This document shows positions 25,875 to 34,680 of a stretch of DNA of 64,000 nucleotides, in pieces. Location of the stretch: contig NZ_JBFTXJ020000010.1 of assembly GCF_041379945.2 (NCBI RefSeq), forward strand, positions 84,446 to 148,445, written 5' to 3'. Positions within the stretch are counted from its first letter, which is position 1, and each line of letters starts with the position of its first letter. The DNA comes from Aneurinibacillus sp. REN35. Lineage in GTDB: Bacteria; Bacillota; Bacilli; Aneurinibacillales; Aneurinibacillaceae. Under the pieces are notes generated by a model that did no database searches, was not told where the DNA came from, and worked only from the letters and a program-made list of their open reading frames with translations. The position numbers were made by a program, and so were the translations under genes.

Positions 25875-26302
25875 CGCTGCTTGAAGCCCTGCTTTCATCC
25901 GTAGTCCTATCCCTTGTGCTTATTTCGCTGTTGTATGGATTTACAGAAACGCAGCGATATTTTCAACGCGTAAAAAATGAAAGCGTGCTGGAAGCGGAAG
26001 CACGTGGTTTGTTTTCGTACATTGAAGAAGAAATTCGGCGCTGTACAAAAATGGAGCTAAAAAAGGGTGTACTATATCTTACACATCCGGCTGTCGGAGT
26101 TGTTACGTATGATCAGGTGGGTGAGCGTATTGTCCGACGCGTCAATACGGCAGGATATATTATTGTCGCCCAATATGTACGCCAATTTCAGATGGACATG
26201 CAGGGAGAGGGCTGCTCCTTTTATGTGGAGATGGAAAAGGAGGGCGCAATATGGAGCGGTCGCCTTTTCCTTGGCAAAAGAGAAGTTGTGGGGGTGAGGT
26301 AA
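25766..26302 (+). CDS. comGF: minor competence pseudopilin ComGF
   Basis: This is a pseudopilin with ERG-VTLLEALLSSVVLSLV followed by a ComGF-type body (YIEEEIRRCTKMELKKG ... QFQMDMQGEGCSFYVEM). GGAGAGGG is positioned for the ATG at 25766, which makes the gene overlap comGE by 109 nt and leaves an unusually long leader of about 35 residues before the cleavage Gly. No closer start with a ribosome site is visible, so either the long leader is real or a non-standard start is used. Confidence 0.8.
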   Translation: MRGTDSLEEQTGRREAYRFSRVSAYPSSLTGNERGVTLLEALLSSVVLSLVLISLLYGFTETQRYFQRVKNESVLEAEARGLFSYIEEEIRRCTKMELKKGVLYLTHPAVGVVTYDQVGERIVRRVNTAGYIIVAQYVRQFQMDMQGEGCSFYVEMEKEGAIWSGRLFLGKREVVGVR

Positions 26303-26308
26303 TGCCGC

Positions 26309-26704
26309 ATGGGTCCGTGTAATAATTCGCGTGGTACCGTCTTTTTTATTGTCCTGATCTATGTTCAGCTTATGTTGCTTGTTATTCTGCATACCATTGT
26401 ATTTCTAAATCAACTGCGGCCAATTGCCTCTAATGATCGCGAACGTATGCGGCTCCATTATATCGTGGAGGCGGGCGTATATTTTATGATTGAAGATATG
26501 CTAAATGAGCCTGGCAACTATGAACCGCGTACATATCATGTGCAGGGCAGAGAGATTCAAGTCATAATAGAGCCGCGTGGTACAAAAGAAGCCTGGATCG
26601 GCGCCGGAGTCGGGCGTGTACCACAGCGGGCAACACGGCTGTGGGTGATCGTTGACCGGAAGACCGGGGAGATTATCAGATGGAGTGAGACGATGATTGA
26701 GTAG
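26309..26704 (+). CDS. comGG: ComGG-like competence protein
   Basis: The last of the seven com genes, 131 residues: an N-terminal hydrophobic helix (VFFIVLIYVQLMLLVILHTI) without a clear prepilin Glu motif, then a pilin-like soluble part. ComGG is the least conserved pseudopilin and can lack the motif, so the call rests on position and topology. It begins 6 nt after comGF and has GAGGT at usable distance. Confidence 0.75.
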   Translation: MGPCNNSRGTVFFIVLIYVQLMLLVILHTIVFLNQLRPIASNDRERMRLHYIVEAGVYFMIEDMLNEPGNYEPRTYHVQGREIQVIIEPRGTKEAWIGAGVGRVPQRATRLWVIVDRKTGEIIRWSETMIE

Positions 26705-26784
26705 CGGGGGTGCCAAAATGATTGAAAAGGCCGGAGAGCGGACACGCTATAAATAATAAAAGATAAATAAAGGAGGCGTGTCTG

Positions 26785-26949
26785 ATGTCCTCACAGGAGT
26801 ATGTAAAGTTTTTAACACAGCGATTGGTGAAATACATGGAAACACCGAAAAGTCAGAGGGAGAAAAAACCGAAAGAAGCGTTCGCTTATCGATGGTTCGG
26901 TATGCTGCCGCTTGCGATTGGTATGCTTTTTCGCCGCAAAAAGAAATAA
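26785..26949 (+). CDS. yqzE: YqzE family protein, 54 aa
   Basis: This small protein (MSSQEYVKFLTQRLVKYMET... AYRWFGMLPLAIGMLFRRKK) fits YqzE: a helical, basic N-terminal half and a short hydrophobic helix ending in a run of positive residues. AAAGGAGG lies 8 nt before the ATG. In B. subtilis yqzE sits just behind comGG, as here. Its role is unknown; the context links it to competence. Confidence 0.85.
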   Translation: MSSQEYVKFLTQRLVKYMETPKSQREKKPKEAFAYRWFGMLPLAIGMLFRRKKK

Positions 26950-26955
26950 AGAAGG

Positions 26956-26988
26956 AGCCGAACCAGGGTTATAGTGGTTCGGCTCTTT
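26956..26988. terminator. bidirectional terminator between yqzE and yqhG
   Basis: AGCCGAACCA pairs perfectly with TGGTTCGGCT around a 9-nt loop, followed by CTTTTG on the plus strand and preceded by GAAGG-type bases on the other side. Confidence 0.85.
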
Positions 26989-27002
26989 TGGTAATCGTCC
27001 AC

Positions 27003-27818
27003 TTATGGTGTATGCAGAAAGAACAGTCCGCCGTTGATAATGTCGACCTCGATGCGCGGTTCATACTGCCAGCGCAACTCTTCTGTCCGCTTTTCTTTCG
27101 GATTCATAACCGTTTCATTGGGCTTATCACCAGCATCGACAGCAGTATAGAATTGTTCAATCTGCAAGAGTTCGGAAGCGAGTCGCTTACGGGCTTCTTT
27201 CGCCCAGGCAGTATCTTCTTGCTGAATATATTTTTCTATATATTGCTCCAAATGAGTAACAGCCGAATCCGGGCTGAAGATGGGCCGCATTGTATAAGCA
27301 TAATCTGGGAGAAGCGGCCGCATGGCACGAGATTCGAGTGAAGCAAAGAAATGCTCGTCAATCTGCCCGTGAATGAGATTGATGCCAAGTGAGAGGAGAT
27401 AGTCTTTTTTACGATCGCAAATAAATGAGATTTTGTAATTAATACCAAGCCAGGGTGTAAGCGCCGCCTGTACGTCGGGAGCGGCTTGCGCATTTGCATG
27501 CTCATACAGCCGGATGTAACGTCCATGGCGGCGTGCCGAGGTGAAAAATTGCTGCAGACGCGGAGAGCCGAACATAATATCTTCCCCGTGTACACCATCG
27601 GGCAATGCGGCGCGGTCAAATACAAGTGTCATGCACATCGGCTGTGGTTCTAAGTTTAGTTTTTCTACATACGTCCAGTAGAATGGGCGATTCCCCAAAT
27701 CTTTATCGACTTCTGTCGGCAGTTCCACTTTAAAGTAAGCAGGATGTACTTCTTCATACCGTGCCTGATGTGCGGCAAAATAACGTTCAAGGAACGAACG
27801 AACCTGCATCTGATTCAT
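27003..27818 (-). CDS. yqhG: YqhG family protein
   Basis: This 271-residue protein matches YqhG by its N-terminus (MNQMQVRSFLERYFAAHQA) and by gene order: it overlaps the end of the yqhH helicase gene by 4 nt, which makes the pair coupled. The partner role with the SNF2 helicase is suggested by this conserved pairing. The molecular function is not known. No catalytic motif is visible. Confidence 0.87.
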   Translation of the reverse strand: MNQMQVRSFLERYFAAHQARYEEVHPAYFKVELPTEVDKDLGNRPFYWTYVEKLNLEPQPMCMTLVFDRAALPDGVHGEDIMFGSPRLQQFFTSARRHGRYIRLYEHANAQAAPDVQAALTPWLGINYKISFICDRKKDYLLSLGINLIHGQIDEHFFASLESRAMRPLLPDYAYTMRPIFSPDSAVTHLEQYIEKYIQQEDTAWAKEARKRLASELLQIEQFYTAVDAGDKPNETVMNPKEKRTEELRWQYEPRIEVDIINGGLFFLHTP

Positions 27819-29533
27819 GGAAGTATGGCTCCTTCCAGCGATTCTTCGGCAGGTATGATGGCTTCAGTATCCTGACGCACTGCCTGGATTACCTGACTTA
27901 AGTTGTCCATTTTAATGGCGAGTTCTCCTTCGCTTTTTGAGGATAAGAGAATATCGATGACATTTTTCTCAAGCGACTTGTTAAGATGCAGACGATCAAT
28001 GATCGTATCCAATTCCCCAATCACCATCTCGAATAGATTGATCTTTTCATAGAGCAGATGCAAAATTTTTTCTTCGATGGTGCCGCGTGTTGCCAGATTA
28101 TAGATATAGACGTCCCGAGTCTGACCGAGACGGTGCACACGACCGATTCGCTGCTCTACCCGCATCGGATTCCATGGCATATCATAGTTAATCAACCGAT
28201 TGCAGAATTGCAGGTTGATTCCTTCTCCCCCGGCTTCGGTAGCGATCAGCGCCTGTGCGCGGTGCTCGAATAGCTGGCTCATCCAATCCTTTTTGCTGCG
28301 TTTAAAGCCGCCGCGAAACAAGACAGAGGTAACTCCGTGTTGCGCTAGCATACGCTGCAGATATTCTTGTGTCGCACGGTATTCGGTAAAAATAATCACT
28401 TTATCATCAGACTTTTTAATAATGTCGATAACTTTCTCTGCCTTCTGATGTGTTGTAACCTGCTTTAGCGTCTCGATCAGTGCAAGAATATGCTGCCGTA
28501 CGGGCGAAGATTCCGCGGCGCGGTTATACATATTTACCAGCGTCATGAATGCGGCATCCCTGCTGCTGCAAATCTCTCGCTGCAGCGTAATAAGGGCGAG
28601 CGGGTTTTTATATCCACCCTCTTCATCGTGATACTGCTCCTGGACAAAACGGGTGATTTGTTCATATAATGTCTTCTCTTCAGATGACAGCTCCACAGGT
28701 ACTGTAATGACATGTCGTGCAGTGAATTCGACTTTGCCGTCGGCGCGTCGGTTGCGCACCATTATTTTTTTTAATTCATTCTTTAATGTTTCATTGTTTT
28801 TTACTTGACGTCTGCCCTGTACATAGCTTTCCTGGAATTGTGCGGATTGACCTAAATGCCCTGGCTTCAGCAATGTAATAAGGTTATACAGCTCATCGAG
28901 CTCGTTTTGAATAGGGGTAGCGGTGAGCAATAAACAGTACTTTTTCTTCAGCTCCTGAATGAATTGATAGTTTTTGGTCTGTTTATTTTTGAGCTTATGC
29001 GCCTCATCAACAATAACGAGATCATACGGTTGAGCAAGGACGATATCACGATGCGGAGGACGTTTGGCTGTATCAATAGAGGCTACGACCACATCATATT
29101 GTGTCCACATATATTCTTTTCGCTGTGCTATTGCCGGAATAGAAAATTTGCTTGTCAACTCCCGCACCCATTGTACAACAAGAGAGGCAGGCACAAGGAT
29201 CAATACCTTTTTGACAAGGCCGCGTACCATATATTCTTTAAGAATCAGTCCAGCTTCAATTGTCTTACCAAGACCTACTTCATCAGCGAGCAGTGCGCGT
29301 CCGTGCATTTCGCAAATGACTGTTTGGGCGGTCTCGATTTGATGAGGAAGCGGGGTAAGGTGAGGTAGGTGTCTAAGACACTGTAATTCATTGAAATCAC
29401 CTACCGCGCAGGCACCTTCAGCTTCCCAGGCCAATCGATATAACTCGCGATGGTGCCACGGTCCATCTTCCTGCACTCTTGTTTTAAAGCCTTCAAGCCA
29501 ATCCCTTTGAAATGTAATGGGGATGTCCATCAT
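27815..29533 (-). CDS. yqhH: SNF2-family DEAD/DEAH-box helicase YqhH
   Basis: This is a 572-residue superfamily 2 ATPase of the SNF2/RapA type. In order it shows the Q-like region LLADEVGLGKTIEAGLILKE (Walker A, motif I), LVIVDEAHKLKN (DEAH, motif II), LLLTATPIQN (III), IIFTEYRATQEYL, and motifs V/VI EGINLQFCNRLINYD and EQRIGRVHRLGQ. Such proteins translocate on duplex DNA or recycle RNA polymerase. AAGGTGG precedes the first of two ATG codons by 7 nt. It is divergent in spirit from the gcv operon, as in B. subtilis, with other genes inserted between. Confidence 0.93.
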   Translation of the reverse strand: MMDIPITFQRDWLEGFKTRVQEDGPWHHRELYRLAWEAEGACAVGDFNELQCLRHLPHLTPLPHQIETAQTVICEMHGRALLADEVGLGKTIEAGLILKEYMVRGLVKKVLILVPASLVVQWVRELTSKFSIPAIAQRKEYMWTQYDVVVASIDTAKRPPHRDIVLAQPYDLVIVDEAHKLKNKQTKNYQFIQELKKKYCLLLTATPIQNELDELYNLITLLKPGHLGQSAQFQESYVQGRRQVKNNETLKNELKKIMVRNRRADGKVEFTARHVITVPVELSSEEKTLYEQITRFVQEQYHDEEGGYKNPLALITLQREICSSRDAAFMTLVNMYNRAAESSPVRQHILALIETLKQVTTHQKAEKVIDIIKKSDDKVIIFTEYRATQEYLQRMLAQHGVTSVLFRGGFKRSKKDWMSQLFEHRAQALIATEAGGEGINLQFCNRLINYDMPWNPMRVEQRIGRVHRLGQTRDVYIYNLATRGTIEEKILHLLYEKINLFEMVIGELDTIIDRLHLNKSLEKNVIDILLSSKSEGELAIKMDNLSQVIQAVRQDTEAIIPAEESLEGAILP

Positions 29534-29949
29534 GCCAAAGCCACCTTCTTTCTTTTCCGTTCCTAGCCGTTAGGCCAGCATGCGAACATGGTCTATATCG
29601 ATAGAATGCCCAGAAAAAAAAGAATCTATGTAAAAAATTATCTTTTGTGTTTCAAGTAGAAGTAGAGTGGGAAAGTATATCGTAAGCTTCAAACATAAAA
29701 ATGGGATTGAAAGAATAATGCAGCGATGAAGCGTTATCAGCCTCAACCCGCGTTTGGAGCTTGCATAAGGTGTGTGAATACACGCCAATACCGAAGATAC
29801 GATGAGACATTCACTATGCGTATATATGGCCATCAGGAGCCGAATGTCTCGATTGTGTGTTCGGTTCTACGAAAAGTGCGGACCGCGTGTGCGGTGCGCA
29901 CTTTTTGCATGGCTGTACATAAAAAAAGAAGGAGGATTCCTCCCTCTTT
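29534..29949. other. gene-poor stretch with an isolated strong terminator
   Basis: No credible protein gene is visible between yqhH and the K+ channel gene. Open frames here lack ribosome sites and look unlike proteins. The only clear elements are two hairpins: a near-perfect terminator at 29872-29906 on the plus strand and the terminator of the channel gene at 29928-29950 on the minus strand. Confidence 0.6.
29872..29906 (+). terminator. strong orphan terminator-like hairpin
   Basis: AAAAGTGCG-ACCGC pairs with GCGGT-CGCACTTTT around GTGT, with only a G-G mismatch, followed by a T-run. No upstream plus-strand gene explains it, so it may end a small RNA. Confidence 0.7.
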
Positions 29950-29950
29950 T
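29928..29950 (-). terminator. terminator of the K+ channel gene
   Basis: On the minus strand GGGAGGA pairs with TCCTCC-type bases directly behind the stop codon, followed by a seven-T run. Confidence 0.75.
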
Positions 29951-30312
29951 CAAGAGGTATGTGTGGGCGGCTTTGAGCTGGGGAATGCGGCATACCGGAT
30001 AACCAGCGCAGCCGGCAGGACATAGCCGATCATCGCTTCAAGCATAGCGACCCCCCTGGCGGCACCGAATGGACTTAAATCTCCGTATCCGACTGAAAGT
30101 AGGGTCACCGCGCTGAAGTAAAATGAACGTGTAATCCGGTCATACCACTGGCTTTGATGCGCAGGAGAAGCATAATGATCGAGAATAAATCCAAGACCCA
30201 TCCATTCAAGCACACAGTATAGGAGCCCGAACGAAAGTACAAGATTCATATACAGTAAAAAAAGGATCAAAAAATTATGCCATGTTCTCCATTCGATCAT
30301 GTTTTGTTTCAT
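29950..30312 (-). CDS. two-TM potassium channel family protein
   Basis: The protein (about 120 residues) has an N-terminal membrane helix (FLILFLLYMNLVLSFGLLYC), a pore helix with the selectivity filter LLSVGYGDLSPFG, and a second helix (MLEAMIGYVLPAALVI). This is the minimal ion_trans_2 pore, K+ selective by the GYGD motif. No regulatory RCK domain follows. The start is uncertain: I prefer ATG 30312, because the longer frame to 30363 adds residues without a ribosome site. Confidence 0.85.
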   Translation of the reverse strand: MKQNMIEWRTWHNFLILFLLYMNLVLSFGLLYCVLEWMGLGFILDHYASPAHQSQWYDRITRSFYFSAVTLLSVGYGDLSPFGAARGVAMLEAMIGYVLPAALVIRYAAFPSSKPPTHTS

Positions 30313-30431
30313 TGTCTCACATCCGGAACATACGTATTTAGAGTACATTGCTAACTTGTACATATGTATGCCGGAAGGGAGGGGAATTATGAAATGTACT
30401 GTATATCTAATTGAGTAGCAGAAGAACTCGA

Positions 30432-30833
30432 TTATAGGCGCGACTTGTAGAATTGTCCGTTCGCATCTCGACCATCTTCTGCGGATTTCTCTATGTCTTC
30501 GCCTGCGCTGTTTAGTTTTTTACGCAGATTTGCTGCACATGAACTGCAGTATTCTCCTAGCGTAATGAGAGTGTTGCAGCTTTTGCACGGATATTGTAGA
30601 TTCGGATAGCGTGTGAGGTCAAAATACTTTTCGCGAATCAAATATTCGATATAGCGAAGCGAGATATCAAGGTCCTGCGAAATCTGAGCAAGGGGAGCAT
30701 TCCGTCTTTCCTTTGGTTTCAAATAGTCGCGAATACGTTTAACGGTGTCTAGCTCCTTGCGTGCACAGTCTGGACAGACCGATTTAGAGACTTTCATAAA
30801 GACCTTGCCGCACACAGAACAATTCGATAGCAT
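30432..30833 (-). CDS. YvyF-like flagellar-region protein (TIGR03826 type)
   Basis: This 133-residue protein has two zinc-finger-like Cys pairs at each end (CSVCG...CPDC and CKSC...CSSC) around a helical, HTH-like middle (ISQDLDISLRYIEYLIREKY). That layout is the YvyF/TIGR03826 family, normally found beside flgM and flgK in flagellar operons, where it regulates flagellar gene expression. Here it stands alone, with no flagellar genes in view. AAGGGAG precedes the ATG at 9 nt. The family call is good; the role in this position is unknown. Confidence 0.82.
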   Translation of the reverse strand: MLSNCSVCGKVFMKVSKSVCPDCARKELDTVKRIRDYLKPKERRNAPLAQISQDLDISLRYIEYLIREKYFDLTRYPNLQYPCKSCNTLITLGEYCSSCAANLRKKLNSAGEDIEKSAEDGRDANGQFYKSRL

Positions 30834-31072
30834 GTTCTTGTACTCCCTTCTAAACTGAGGTGAAAATTTTATATCTTCTTTTATAATAAGAGGTTATCTG
30901 GAAATTTTCTTGTGTTCTTCTCTTTTTTATACGAAAATGATTCCTTTGAACCATATAAAAAGGCGTACTTTTCTTTAGGTATTGAATCATAAAACAAGAG
31001 ATGAAATAATGAAAAAGACGGATATAAAGGTACGGTTGTTTGTAGCCGGGCCGTAAGGAGGGCATATATAGC

Positions 31073-31255
31073 ATGGAAAAAAAGCCGCTGCTTGGTCAGA
31101 TTGACGAACATGGGAATCTAGTGCTGCCGCCGGAGATTCAAGAGATTCTCGGGTATGGAACCATTGAGATCGCTGTGGAAGATGATTGTATTGTACTGAC
31201 CAAGGTCGATCCGATATATACATGTGTATGGGAACCAAAACAAAATAGAAAATAA
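31073..31255 (+). CDS. small AbrB/SpoVT-like protein
   Basis: The 60-residue protein has the swapped-hairpin pattern of AbrB-type domains: QIDEHGNLVLPPEIQEILGY followed by TIEIAVEDDCIVLTK. Such domains bind DNA as dimers or serve as antitoxins, but no toxin gene is beside it. AAGGAGG precedes the ATG. A terminator-like hairpin follows (31265-31300). Confidence 0.75.
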   Translation: MEKKPLLGQIDEHGNLVLPPEIQEILGYGTIEIAVEDDCIVLTKVDPIYTCVWEPKQNRK

Positions 31256-31264
31256 AAGAAGCAG

Positions 31265-31300
31265 CGGAGTGGGCAGAGATGTTTGCTCCGTTTTTTATGT
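31265..31300 (+). terminator. terminator after the AbrB-like gene
   Basis: GCGGAG pairs with CTCCG across a long loop, followed by TTTTTT. Confidence 0.6.
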
Positions 31301-31441
31301 AGGAAAGCTGATTTTTGTTAATAATGTTCGGTTTTTTGTTTATATTTGATTGAAATGTGATTTTTATTCGTGTTATATTCGTAAAAGACAAACAATATTA
31401 TGTTTTGATTAATTTTCGTTAATAAAAAAGTGATGAATGCA

Positions 31442-31469
31442 TTGCAATTTTTCTGATTCATGGTACGAT
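31442..31469 (+). promoter_or_regulatory. candidate promoter of the glycine riboswitch-gcv operon
   Basis: TTGCAA (31442-31447) and TACGAT (31464-31469) are 16 bp apart with TGG in the extended -10 position. A second -35-like TTGACT lies at 31487. Transcription would start roughly 45 nt before the first aptamer. Confidence 0.45.
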
Positions 31470-31519
31470 AGAAGCGAATGATATGTTTGACTTTTAACAA
31501 TAATATAATATCGTGCGGA

Positions 31520-31706
31520 TGAAAGCAGAGGGAGAGAACGTGCGAAGCACGTCGCCGAAGGAGCAAGAATACCTTTCAATCTCTCAGGCAAAAGTACTTC
31601 TGTGGGACGCAACTCTGGAGAGAGCTCGCATGACGAGCCACCAAAGGGGAAACCGGAATAGGACGCTGCCGTTGCGCAGCTTGGTCTGGGTAGCTCTCAG
31701 GTACAA
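31520..31706 (+). ncRNA. tandem glycine riboswitch
   Basis: Two glycine aptamers in series stand before gcvT. The first runs from GGGAGAGAAC with CGCCGAAGGAGCAAGAA to ATCTCTCAGGCAAAAGTACTT; the second follows a short linker from CTCTGGAGAGAGCTCGC, with GCCACCAAAGGGGAAACCGG, to AGCTCTCAGGTACAAAGGACAG. The recurring GGAGAG, GCCGAAGGGG-like and CTCTCAGG-AAA blocks are diagnostic of the gcvT RNA element. In this class glycine binding favours transcription of the glycine cleavage operon; the terminator right behind it is the likely expression platform. Confidence 0.95.
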
Positions 31707-31707
31707 A

Positions 31708-31748
31708 GGACAGAGATAGGGAAGACGCCCTATCCCTGTCCTTTTTTT
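31708..31748 (+). terminator. regulated terminator of the glycine riboswitch
   Basis: GGACAGAGATAGGG pairs with CCCTATCCCTGTCC and is followed by seven T, ahead of gcvT. Its 5' arm starts at the end of aptamer 2, so ligand binding can compete with it. Confidence 0.9.
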
Positions 31749-31783
31749 GTGAAAAATGAGAATGTTTACGGGAGGTTGGATGA

Positions 31784-32884
31784 ATGACTGTATTGCAACA
31801 AACGCCTTTGTATCCACTGTATGCAGAGTATGGAGCCAAAACGATTGATTTTGGCGGTTGGGATTTGCCTGTTCAGTTCTCAAGCATCCAAAAAGAACAT
31901 GAGGCGGTGCGTACAAAGGCCGGTTTATTCGACGTTTCACACATGGGTGAAATAGAGGTAAAAGGGAAAGACGCGCTTGCTTTTATACAGAAAATAACGA
32001 CAAACGATGCATCGAAGCTGACGATCGGTCAGGCACAGTATACGATTATGTGTTATCCAGACGGCGGCACGATTGATGATCTGTTGGTTTATAAATGTGG
32101 GGATAATGAATATCTGCTCGTTGTTAATGCTTCTAATATCGATAAAGACTATGAATGGATGAAGAAGCATGCGGAAGGCGAGATGACTCTACGCAATATA
32201 TCGGATGAAATAGCTCTGCTGGCTTTGCAGGGGCCGCTTGCTGAAACGGTGGCACAGAAGCTGACGGACACGGATGTATCTGCGATTCGCTTCTTTCATT
32301 TCGAACAGAATGTGAATTTCTCAGGCGTGGCTGGACTGGTCTCGCGCACGGGCTACACTGGTGAAGATGGATTTGAAATTTATATAAAAGCGGAAGATGC
32401 ACCTGTGCTATGGAAAAAAATCCTTGAAGCCGGTGGGGAGGATGTGCTGCCGTGTGGATTGGGTGCGCGTGATACGCTTCGCTTTGAAGCGCGTCTGCCG
32501 CTGTATGGCCAGGAATTAAGTAAGGATATCAGTCCGCTTGAGGCTGGATTGGGATTTGCGGTGAAGGTTGATAAGCCGGTACCGTTCATCGGGCAGGAGG
32601 CACTCAAAGCACAGAAGGAAAATGGCATCCCGCGCAAGCTGGTCGGCCTAGAAATGATCGAACGCGGCATTCCGCGCACGCATTATGCCGTATATGCAGG
32701 CGATGAGCAAGTAGGTGAGGTGACAACAGGTACACAGTCGCCGACGCTTAAGAAAAGCGTGGGTCTTGCTCTTGTGAAGCGTGAGCATAGTGAGCCGGGT
32801 ACAGAACTGGACGTAGAAATCAGAGGGAAGCGTGTCAAGGCAAAAGTTGTACCGACGCCTTTTTATAAGCGCCCGAAAGCATAA
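31784..32884 (+). CDS. gcvT: glycine cleavage system T protein (aminomethyltransferase)
   Basis: GcvT transfers the methylene group from the aminomethyl-lipoyl GcvH to tetrahydrofolate and releases ammonia. The 366-residue protein shows [16 protein letters not shown], the folate-binding region with [21 protein letters not shown] and the catalytic Asp region [21 protein letters not shown] precedes the ATG. It is the first gene of gcvT-H-PA-PB. Confidence 0.96.
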   Translation: MTVLQQTPLYPLYAEYGAKTIDFGGWDLPVQFSSIQKEHEAVRTKAGLFDVSHMGEIEVKGKDALAFIQKITTNDASKLTIGQAQYTIMCYPDGGTIDDLLVYKCGDNEYLLVVNASNIDKDYEWMKKHAEGEMTLRNISDEIALLALQGPLAETVAQKLTDTDVSAIRFFHFEQNVNFSGVAGLVSRTGYTGEDGFEIYIKAEDAPVLWKKILEAGGEDVLPCGLGARDTLRFEARLPLYGQELSKDISPLEAGLGFAVKVDKPVPFIGQEALKAQKENGIPRKLVGLEMIERGIPRTHYAVYAGDEQVGEVTTGTQSPTLKKSVGLALVKREHSEPGTELDVEIRGKRVKAKVVPTPFYKRPKA

Positions 32885-32925
32885 ACAATGACACAGTAAG
32901 GAACGAAATTGGGGGAGAAGACAAG

Positions 32926-33318
32926 ATGAGTCAATTGCAGATGGAGTATAGATACAGCAAGGAACATGAATGGGTGGAAGTGCTTGACGGTGGGCGTGTA
33001 CGTGTCGGCATTACGCACTTTGCTCAAAATCAGCTCGGGGATATCGTATTTATTGAACTGCCGGAGGAAGGCGCTGTCGTAAAGGTAGATGAAAGCATGG
33101 GTACTGTTGAATCCGTGAAAGCTGTGTCCGATATTTACTCACCGGTAAGTGGGGAAGTGGTGGAGGTAAACCAGGCGCTCGAAGATGCACCGGAGACAAT
33201 TAACGGGGATGCATATGATGCTGGCTGGATGGTTGTTATTGCCCTCTCTGATCCCGCAGAGCTGGATGCATTGATGACAGCCGAGCAGTATGAAGCATAC
33301 AGCAAGGAGGAGGAATAA
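32926..33318 (+). CDS. gcvH: glycine cleavage system H protein
   Basis: GcvH is the lipoyl carrier that shuttles the aminomethyl group between the P, T and L proteins. The 130-residue protein has the lipoylation site ESVKAVSDI with Lys65. It lies between gcvT and gcvPA, whereas in B. subtilis gcvH is at another locus; here all four fixed components are one operon. GGGGGAG precedes the ATG. Octanoylation of Lys65 is expected from the lipM product encoded at 50.9 kb. Confidence 0.96.
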   Translation: MSQLQMEYRYSKEHEWVEVLDGGRVRVGITHFAQNQLGDIVFIELPEEGAVVKVDESMGTVESVKAVSDIYSPVSGEVVEVNQALEDAPETINGDAYDAGWMVVIALSDPAELDALMTAEQYEAYSKEEE

Positions 33319-33321
33319 AGC

Positions 33322-34680
33322 GTGACCGTAAAATATCGTTATCTTCCAATGACTGAGGCGGATCGCCAGGAGATGCTGGCCGATCTCGGTATCACCAACA
33401 TTGCAGAGCTGTTCGCAGATATTCCAGAGTCGATTCGTTTTAAGGGGGAGCTTGAGATTCCTGAAGCAATCCCGGAAACAGAGCTGACCAAACATATGGG
33501 GCGAATGGCGGGAAAAAACGTCAACGCGCTTGATTATGCCTGCTTCTTAGGTGCAGGCACGTATGATCACTACATTCCAAGCGTGGTAAATCATGTCATC
33601 TCCCGCTCTGAATTTTATACCGCTTATACACCGTATCAGCCAGAGATCAGTCAGGGTGAGCTGCAGGCGATTTTTGAGTTTCAGACGATGATCTGCGAAT
33701 TAACCGGAATGGATGTCGCCAACTCGTCTATGTATGACGGAGCTACCGCATTAGCGGAGGCTGCGGCAATGACAGCAGCAAAGACGAAGCGCAAAAAAGT
33801 TGTGGTATCACGCGGTGTGCACCCAGAAGCGCGCTCGATTCTGCAAACCTATGCCAAGGGACAGGGCTTAGAGATTGTCGAGATTGGCTGCAAAAACGGA
33901 ATCACAGATATGGAGGCTCTTGCGGCCGCAGTGGATGAGACAACGGCTTCTGTTCTTGTCCAATATCCGAACTTCTTTGGTGCGGTCGAGCCGCTCAACG
34001 AAATTGAGAAGATCGCACACCAGCATAAGGGTCTGCTCGTCGTGAGTGCAAATCCGCTTTCTTTAGGCATTCTTACACCGCCGGGCGCATTCGGTGCTGA
34101 TGTTGTTGTAGGAGACGCACAGCCGTTTGGGATTCCGATGGCTTTTGGCGGCCCGCACTGCGGCTATTTTGCAGTGAAAAAAGAACTGATGCGTCAGATT
34201 CCAGGGCGCATTGTGGGGCAGACGAAGGATGAAGAAGGGCGTCGGGGCTTTGTGCTAACGCTTCAGGCGCGTGAGCAGCATATCCGACGTGAAAAAGCGA
34301 CATCCAACATCTGCTCCAACCAGGCGTTAAATGCATTGGCCGCAGCGGTGGCGATGACATCGCTCGGTAAGCAAGGTGTGCAGGAAATGGCGCTGCTCAA
34401 CGTACAGAAGACGCAGTATGCGAAGCAGCAAATCGCCAAACTTAACGGCTACGAAGTGACATATGATACCCCGGTATTTAATGAATTTGTGATTAAGGCG
34501 TCACGGCCAATAGGTGACATTAATCGAGCGCTTCTCCAGAATGGAATTATCGGCGGCTTTGATCTTGGACGTGATTATCCCGAGCTTGCAGGGCATATGC
34601 TGCTGGCTGTGACAGAGCTGCGTACAAAAGAAGAGATCGACCGATTAGTGAAAGGATTGGAGGGAGCGCACCATGCTTAA
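33322..34680 (+). CDS. gcvPA: glycine dehydrogenase (decarboxylating) subunit 1
   Basis: This is the N-terminal half of the split P protein, 452 residues, which with GcvPB decarboxylates glycine. Conserved pieces include [15 protein letters not shown], the segment with [15 protein letters not shown], and the glycine-rich [13 protein letters not shown]. It starts at GTG, 3 nt after gcvH, with AAGGAGGAGG before it. It overlaps the gcvPB start by 8 nt. Confidence 0.96.
   Translation: MTVKYRYLPMTEADRQEMLADLGITNIAELFADIPESIRFKGELEIPEAIPETELTKHMGRMAGKNVNALDYACFLGAGTYDHYIPSVVNHVISRSEFYTAYTPYQPEISQGELQAIFEFQTMICELTGMDVANSSMYDGATALAEAAAMTAAKTKRKKVVVSRGVHPEARSILQTYAKGQGLEIVEIGCKNGITDMEALAAAVDETTASVLVQYPNFFGAVEPLNEIEKIAHQHKGLLVVSANPLSLGILTPPGAFGADVVVGDAQPFGIPMAFGGPHCGYFAVKKELMRQIPGRIVGQTKDEEGRRGFVLTLQAREQHIRREKATSNICSNQALNALAAAVAMTSLGKQGVQEMALLNVQKTQYAKQQIAKLNGYEVTYDTPVFNEFVIKASRPIGDINRALLQNGIIGGFDLGRDYPELAGHMLLAVTELRTKEEIDRLVKGLEGAHHA

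Noticed and set aside
26778..27341. Plus-strand frame of 187 codons
   Set aside because: It overlaps yqzE in another frame and runs antisense to yqhG; yqzE and yqhG explain the region better.
29726..30025. 99-aa and 66-aa plus-strand frames before the K+ channel gene
   Set aside because: No ribosome sites, odd composition, and they pass through a strong terminator.
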